From NCBI GenBank assembly GCA_016206945.1, contig JACQQP010000010.1, positions 1 to 8,053 on the forward strand: a DNA stretch of 8,053 nucleotides, written 5' to 3'. Under the pieces are notes generated by a model that worked only from the letters and a program-made list of their open reading frames with translations, was not told the DNA's origin and searched no databases. How positions within the stretch are numbered: the first letter of the stretch is position 1; every line of letters begins with the position of its first letter. The position numbers and the translations under genes are program-made. The stretch is from Candidatus Omnitrophota bacterium. Lineage in GTDB: Bacteria; Omnitrophota; Omnitrophia; Omnitrophales; Danuiimicrobiaceae. Below, piece by piece: positions 6,171 through 8,053 of the stretch.

Positions 6171-6199
6171 TTGTATATGGATATGACATATGGTATATT
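6171..6199 (+). promoter_or_regulatory. sigma70-like promoter of the HTH-Fic gene
   Basis: TTGTAT (6171-6176) and TATATT (6194-6199) are 17 bp apart, giving a start near 6206 and a leader of about 19 nt. A second possible promoter overlaps it: ATGACA (6183-6188), 18 bp, TATATT (6207-6212), starting near 6219. Neither gives the ATG at 6225 a Shine-Dalgarno sequence. Confidence 0.55.
6181..6198. promoter_or_regulatory. candidate operator 1 upstream of the HTH-Fic gene
   Basis: The 18-mer ATATGACATATGGTATAT is an imperfect palindrome centred on CATATG and covers the spacer and -10 box of the first Fic promoter. It matches operator 2 (6216-6233) at 15 of 18 positions, in the same orientation and 35 bp away. 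A repressor bound here would block RNA polymerase. Confidence 0.55.
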
Positions 6200-6215
6200 C
6201 TCTACGTATATTTTT

Positions 6216-6233
6216 ATGTGACATATGTCATAT
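6216..6233. promoter_or_regulatory. candidate operator 2 over the HTH-Fic start codon
   Basis: The site ATGTGACATATGTCATAT contains the perfect 12-bp palindrome TGACATATGTCA (6219-6230). The start codon of the Fic gene (6225-6227) is the right half of its centre, so the operator-like sequence runs into codons 2 and 3. The pairing with operator 1 and the helix-turn-helix in the gene product make self-regulation the simplest reading. Confidence 0.55.
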
Positions 6234-7160
6234 CATCATAACCAGAAGAAGGCTCAACCTGCGCTCCTTTCCGACCAGGCAAAGTTAGAGGCTTTAGTTT
6301 CCGCGGCCGGCTTCAGGCGAAGCAAGCTCGCCGAGCTGCTGGAGGTGACGTATCGGACAGTCTATCGTTGGTTGGACAAAGGCGTCAGGCCCCATCCCGC
6401 CCAATCCCGCCGAATCGATGAGCTGTTTCAGGAACACATTGATTTAAACCCTGTCGTCGAAAAACTCAGGAAAACGCTTGGTGATCCTATTGGAATCCTC
6501 AAGAAAAACGCAGAAATTGAAGGACGCTTTTTCCTTGAAATGACCTATCATTCAAATGCCATCGAAGGAAGCCGGATGACGCGCAAGGAAACCGAACTGG
6601 CGTTCCAAGGTAAAAACGTAAGGGGGAAGGAACCTTTCGAAATTTTTGAGGCAGTCAACCACAGGAATGCGCTGTTAGAAGTCATGAATCAAGTCCGCCC
6701 TGGTTTCCGGATCAACGAAGACTATCTTCTTAGGCTTCATTCGCTCGTGATGTACAATTTTCATGACAAACTTCCCGGAAGATACCGTACCGGTTATGTG
6801 AACCTGACGAATACGGAGAAGGTACTTCCTTCTGCGCAGGAAGTTCCGGTTCAAATGAGGAAGTTTTTGCGCTGGATCAATCGTTATGCAAAAAATCCGC
6901 TTGCTAAAATTGGGCGAGATCATTACGAATTTGAAAGCATCCATCCTTTTTTTGATGGGAATGGTAGGGTCGGAAGGCTCCTCATGATCACGCAACTTTT
7001 AAGCCGCGGTTTTCCTCCCGCTATCATTCGAATTGAAGACCGCTTCGCTTATTATTTCGCCTTGGGAAAGGGTGATTTGGGGGATTTCAAAAACTTAATT
7101 CAACTCGTTTGTTCCAGCGTCCTGCGCGGTTACCAGTTGCTTCGGGAACAGGCGGACTGA
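6225..7160 (+). CDS. HTH-Fic domain protein, self-inhibited (class II) type AMPylase-like
   Basis: This 311-aa protein joins a helix-turn-helix (about 30-66; KLAELLEV then TYRTVYRWL) to a Fic domain. The Fic active site HPFFDGNGRVGR (240-251) has the complete HPFx(D/E)GNGRxxR pattern, with catalytic His240, Mg-binding Asp244 and nucleotide-binding residues intact. The N-terminal inhibitory motif SNAIEG (110-115) fits (S/T)xxxE(G/N), so this is a class II enzyme held off by its own Glu114. PGRYRTGYVNL (184-194) fits the target-docking flap. Fic proteins usually transfer AMP from ATP to Ser, Thr or Tyr of a target; the target here is unknown. The ATG at 6225 is the only workable start, because the in-frame ATG at 6216 is followed by TGA. 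There is no ribosome-binding sequence, so expression may be low or leaderless. The protein may bind its own two palindromic sites. Confidence 0.92.
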   Translation: MSYHHNQKKAQPALLSDQAKLEALVSAAGFRRSKLAELLEVTYRTVYRWLDKGVRPHPAQSRRIDELFQEHIDLNPVVEKLRKTLGDPIGILKKNAEIEGRFFLEMTYHSNAIEGSRMTRKETELAFQGKNVRGKEPFEIFEAVNHRNALLEVMNQVRPGFRINEDYLLRLHSLVMYNFHDKLPGRYRTGYVNLTNTEKVLPSAQEVPVQMRKFLRWINRYAKNPLAKIGRDHYEFESIHPFFDGNGRVGRLLMITQLLSRGFPPAIIRIEDRFAYYFALGKGDLGDFKNLIQLVCSSVLRGYQLLREQAD

Positions 7161-7214
7161 AGGCGAACGTTCACGATCTTAGACACCCATTTGCAATTCA
7201 AGCAAAAAACAACC

Positions 7215-7243
7215 TTGACAGTGACCGTCTGACCAAGTATACT
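7215..7243 (+). promoter_or_regulatory. near-consensus sigma70 promoter of the toxin-antitoxin operon
   Basis: TTGACA (7215-7220) is a perfect -35 box and TATACT (7238-7243) a five-of-six -10 box, with a 17-bp spacer. Transcription would start around 7250. The -10 box lies within the perfect palindrome AAGTATACTT (7235-7244). This is the strongest promoter in the window, as expected for an antitoxin-repressed operon. Confidence 0.8.
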
Positions 7244-7244
7244 T

Positions 7245-7268
7245 ATGTAGTCACAAGTGATACTACAT
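7245..7268. promoter_or_regulatory. operator-like inverted repeat of the toxin-antitoxin operon
   Basis: ATGTAGT (7245-7251) and ACTACAT (7262-7268) are perfect 7-bp inverse arms. Inside, CAC (7252-7254) and GTG (7257-7259) continue the symmetry with a small offset. The site covers the predicted transcription start and sits just before the ribosome-binding site, where a Phd/YefM antitoxin dimer would repress. It is unlike the Fic-gene sites. Confidence 0.6.
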
Positions 7269-7270
7269 TT

Positions 7271-7277
7271 AAGGAGG
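7271..7277 (+). promoter_or_regulatory. consensus ribosome-binding site of the antitoxin gene
   Basis: AAGGAGG lies 7 nt before the ATG at 7285, an ideal spacing. The toxin gene has no comparable site, so the antitoxin should be made in excess. Confidence 0.8.
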
Positions 7278-7284
7278 TTGCCTT

Positions 7285-7578
7285 ATGACAGTGGTTCAAG
7301 CGTTGCTGAATGCAAAGCATATTGGAGTAAGAGATTTAAGAGAACATTTATCCAAACGCCTTAAAGGAAAAAAGGCGATTGTGGTAACAGAACACGGAAC
7401 ACCCACCAAAGTGATTCTTTCTTACGAAGATGTGGTTGAATTAATTGAGGTTTTGGATGAGCTTCAAGACCAAGCTACTATTCAAGCCGTTCAAGAAGGA
7501 AGAAAGGAAATTAGACGAGGTGCTGAAGGTATTCCTGTCAGCCGCCTGTTTGACCAAATCAGAGCTTCCCGCAAGTGA
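7285..7578 (+). CDS. type II antitoxin, Phd/YefM family
   Basis: This 97-aa protein has the Phd/YefM layout. An N-terminal DNA-binding half includes GVRDLREHLSKRLKG (13-27) and the signature strand AIVVTEHGTPTKVILSYEDV (31-50), corresponding to the family pattern VT-x-x-G-x-P-x-x-V-L-x-x-x-D/E. A charged helical C-terminal half (EGRKEIRRGAEGIPVSRLFDQI) should wrap and neutralise the toxin. It has a near-consensus promoter, an operator-like repeat and an optimal ribosome-binding site. The toxin gene overlaps its last 4 nt. By eye the gene is richer in A and T than the trxB and GH1 genes, compatible with recent transfer. The pairing with a RelE/ParE-type toxin supports the assignment. Confidence 0.9.
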   Translation: MTVVQALLNAKHIGVRDLREHLSKRLKGKKAIVVTEHGTPTKVILSYEDVVELIEVLDELQDQATIQAVQEGRKEIRRGAEGIPVSRLFDQIRASRK

Positions 7579-7868
7579 AGTATAGCGTCCGTTTTCCGTC
7601 TGAGGCGATTGAAAAAAAATTCCATAAAGCCCTCGAAATTATCCCGCCCAAGATTCGGGATGAAATTATGAAAGGAATCGAGGACTTAGCTGACAACCCC
7701 CGTCCTTTGGGTGAGCCTAAACTGAAACCGCCTTTGATTGTTTATCAGTACGCCGCCCAATACCGCCTCAAAATTCGGAACTATCGGGTTCTTTATGATG
7801 TCGATGACAAGAACCACATCGTCTGGGTTTTCGATGTCCGCAAGCGCAATGAGCGGACATATGGGTAA
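7575..7868 (+). CDS. type II toxin, RelE/ParE superfamily
   Basis: This 97-aa basic protein starts with GTG at 7575, inside a GTGA overlap with the antitoxin stop (TGA 7576-7578), the usual coupling for such pairs. Two N-terminal helices (about 8-40) are followed by NPRPLGEPKLKPP (41-53), then a beta-sheet with YRLKIRNYRVLYDVDD (63-78) and WVFDVRKRNERTYG (84-97). The pattern YRLR-x-x-x-YRVLY-x-x-D and the late basic cluster with a near-terminal Tyr (Arg89, Arg91, Arg94, Tyr96) are typical of RelE-type ribosome-dependent mRNA endonucleases. ParE-type gyrase poisons share the fold, so the target is inferred rather than seen. All core elements are present, so the toxin is probably active when free. 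Confidence 0.9.
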   Translation: MKYSVRFPSEAIEKKFHKALEIIPPKIRDEIMKGIEDLADNPRPLGEPKLKPPLIVYQYAAQYRLKIRNYRVLYDVDDKNHIVWVFDVRKRNERTYG

Positions 7869-7908
7869 GGTTGGAAGCCATGGAATTCAAACAGACACTT
7901 TTTGGACA

Positions 7909-7937
7909 TTGCGTGAAGTCGCCTGTCAGGGTAAAAT
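7909..7937 (+). promoter_or_regulatory. sigma70-like promoter of the tRNA-Pro gene
   Basis: TTGCGT (7909-7914) and TAAAAT (7932-7937) have a 17-bp spacer. RNA would start near 7944, about 19 nt before the mature tRNA 5' end, a normal length for a leader removed by RNase P. The tRNA is thus probably transcribed independently of the toxin-antitoxin operon. Confidence 0.55.
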
Positions 7938-7962
7938 TCGTAACTCATTGTAATACTTACAT

Positions 7963-8036
7963 CGGGGCGTAGCTCAGCGGCTTAGAGCACTCGCTTTGGG
8001 AGCGAGGGGTCGGAGGTTCAAATCCTCTCGCCCCGA
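7963..8036 (+). tRNA. tRNA-Pro (anticodon UGG)
   Basis: A full 74-nt cloverleaf folds by hand. The acceptor stem is CGGGGCG (7963-7969) with CGCCCCG (8029-8035) and discriminator A8036. The D-stem is GCTC (7972-7975) with GAGC (7985-7988). The anticodon stem is CTCGC with GCGAG around loop TTTGGGA, giving TGG at 7997-7999. The T-stem is GGAGG with CCTCT (one G-U) and loop TTCAAAT. G at position 37 and the C1-G72 pair are expected for tRNA-Pro. It decodes CCA and, by wobble, other proline codons. CCA is not encoded (GAA follows), so the 3' end must be added by the CCA-adding enzyme. Confidence 0.95.
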
Positions 8037-8039
8037 GAA

Positions 8040-8053
8040 GTACAGTACAGTAC
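8040..8053. repeat. short GTACA tandem repeat at window edge
   Basis: GTACAGTACAGTAC is 2.8 copies of a 5-bp unit beginning 4 nt after the tRNA and running to the end of the window. It may continue beyond the edge. It is too short to interpret; it could be a small tandem repeat or an assembly end. Confidence 0.4.

Noticed and set aside
7165..7172. Palindrome GAACGTTC after the Fic gene
   Set aside because: An 8-bp palindrome is expected by chance, has no partner copy at the other operators and has no hairpin-forming extension.
8012..8040. tRNA 3' end as an attachment site
   Set aside because: No second copy of the tRNA 3' end and no integrase are visible in the window, so there is no direct evidence.

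Overview
The window looks like chromosomal DNA from an uncultured Gram-negative-type environmental bacterium of roughly balanced GC. Every gene I can support is on the + strand. The phylum cannot be fixed from the sequence. The gene types (a DUF151 nuclease beside thioredoxin reductase, a secreted DUF547 protein, long coiled-coil proteins, and intergenic repeats of the GGGGACAGGTAC and TCATTCCCG kinds) would suit Omnitrophota, Nitrospirota or a similar lineage, but this is a low-confidence impression.

Left part (1-2284). A 71-bp foldback repeat is followed by a good sigma70-like promoter driving a probable two-gene operon. The first gene encodes a three-helix membrane protein resembling DUF4870. 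The second encodes a 500-aa cytoplasmic protein with an L7/L12-like N-terminal segment and a very long coiled coil. A 235-bp repeat-filled spacer follows, with an outer inverted repeat around two hairpins.

Middle part (2285-6126). This is a housekeeping and metabolic run of closely spaced genes: a bifunctional nuclease (DUF151), thioredoxin reductase, an unrecognised 102-aa protein, an exported DUF547 protein and a GH1 glycosidase. The first three are tightly packed. The DUF547 gene has a -10-like box placed so close to its ATG that the message could be leaderless. The DUF547 and GH1 proteins both lack a residue that is normally conserved in their family.

Right part (6127-8053). This is a stress or toxin-type module. 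A Fic-domain protein with an N-terminal helix-turn-helix has two nearly identical 18-bp palindromic sites over its promoter and start codon, which suggests self-regulation. Next is a type II toxin-antitoxin pair (Phd/YefM antitoxin and RelE/ParE toxin) with a near-consensus promoter, an operator-like inverted repeat and a 4-nt gene overlap. The window ends with a tRNA-Pro(UGG) gene that has its own promoter, then a short pentanucleotide repeat at the very edge.

No CRISPR array, rRNA, intact transposase or prophage gene is visible. The most interesting candidates are the HTH-Fic gene with its paired sites and the L7/L12-like/coiled-coil fusion. Neither is proven to be a new system.
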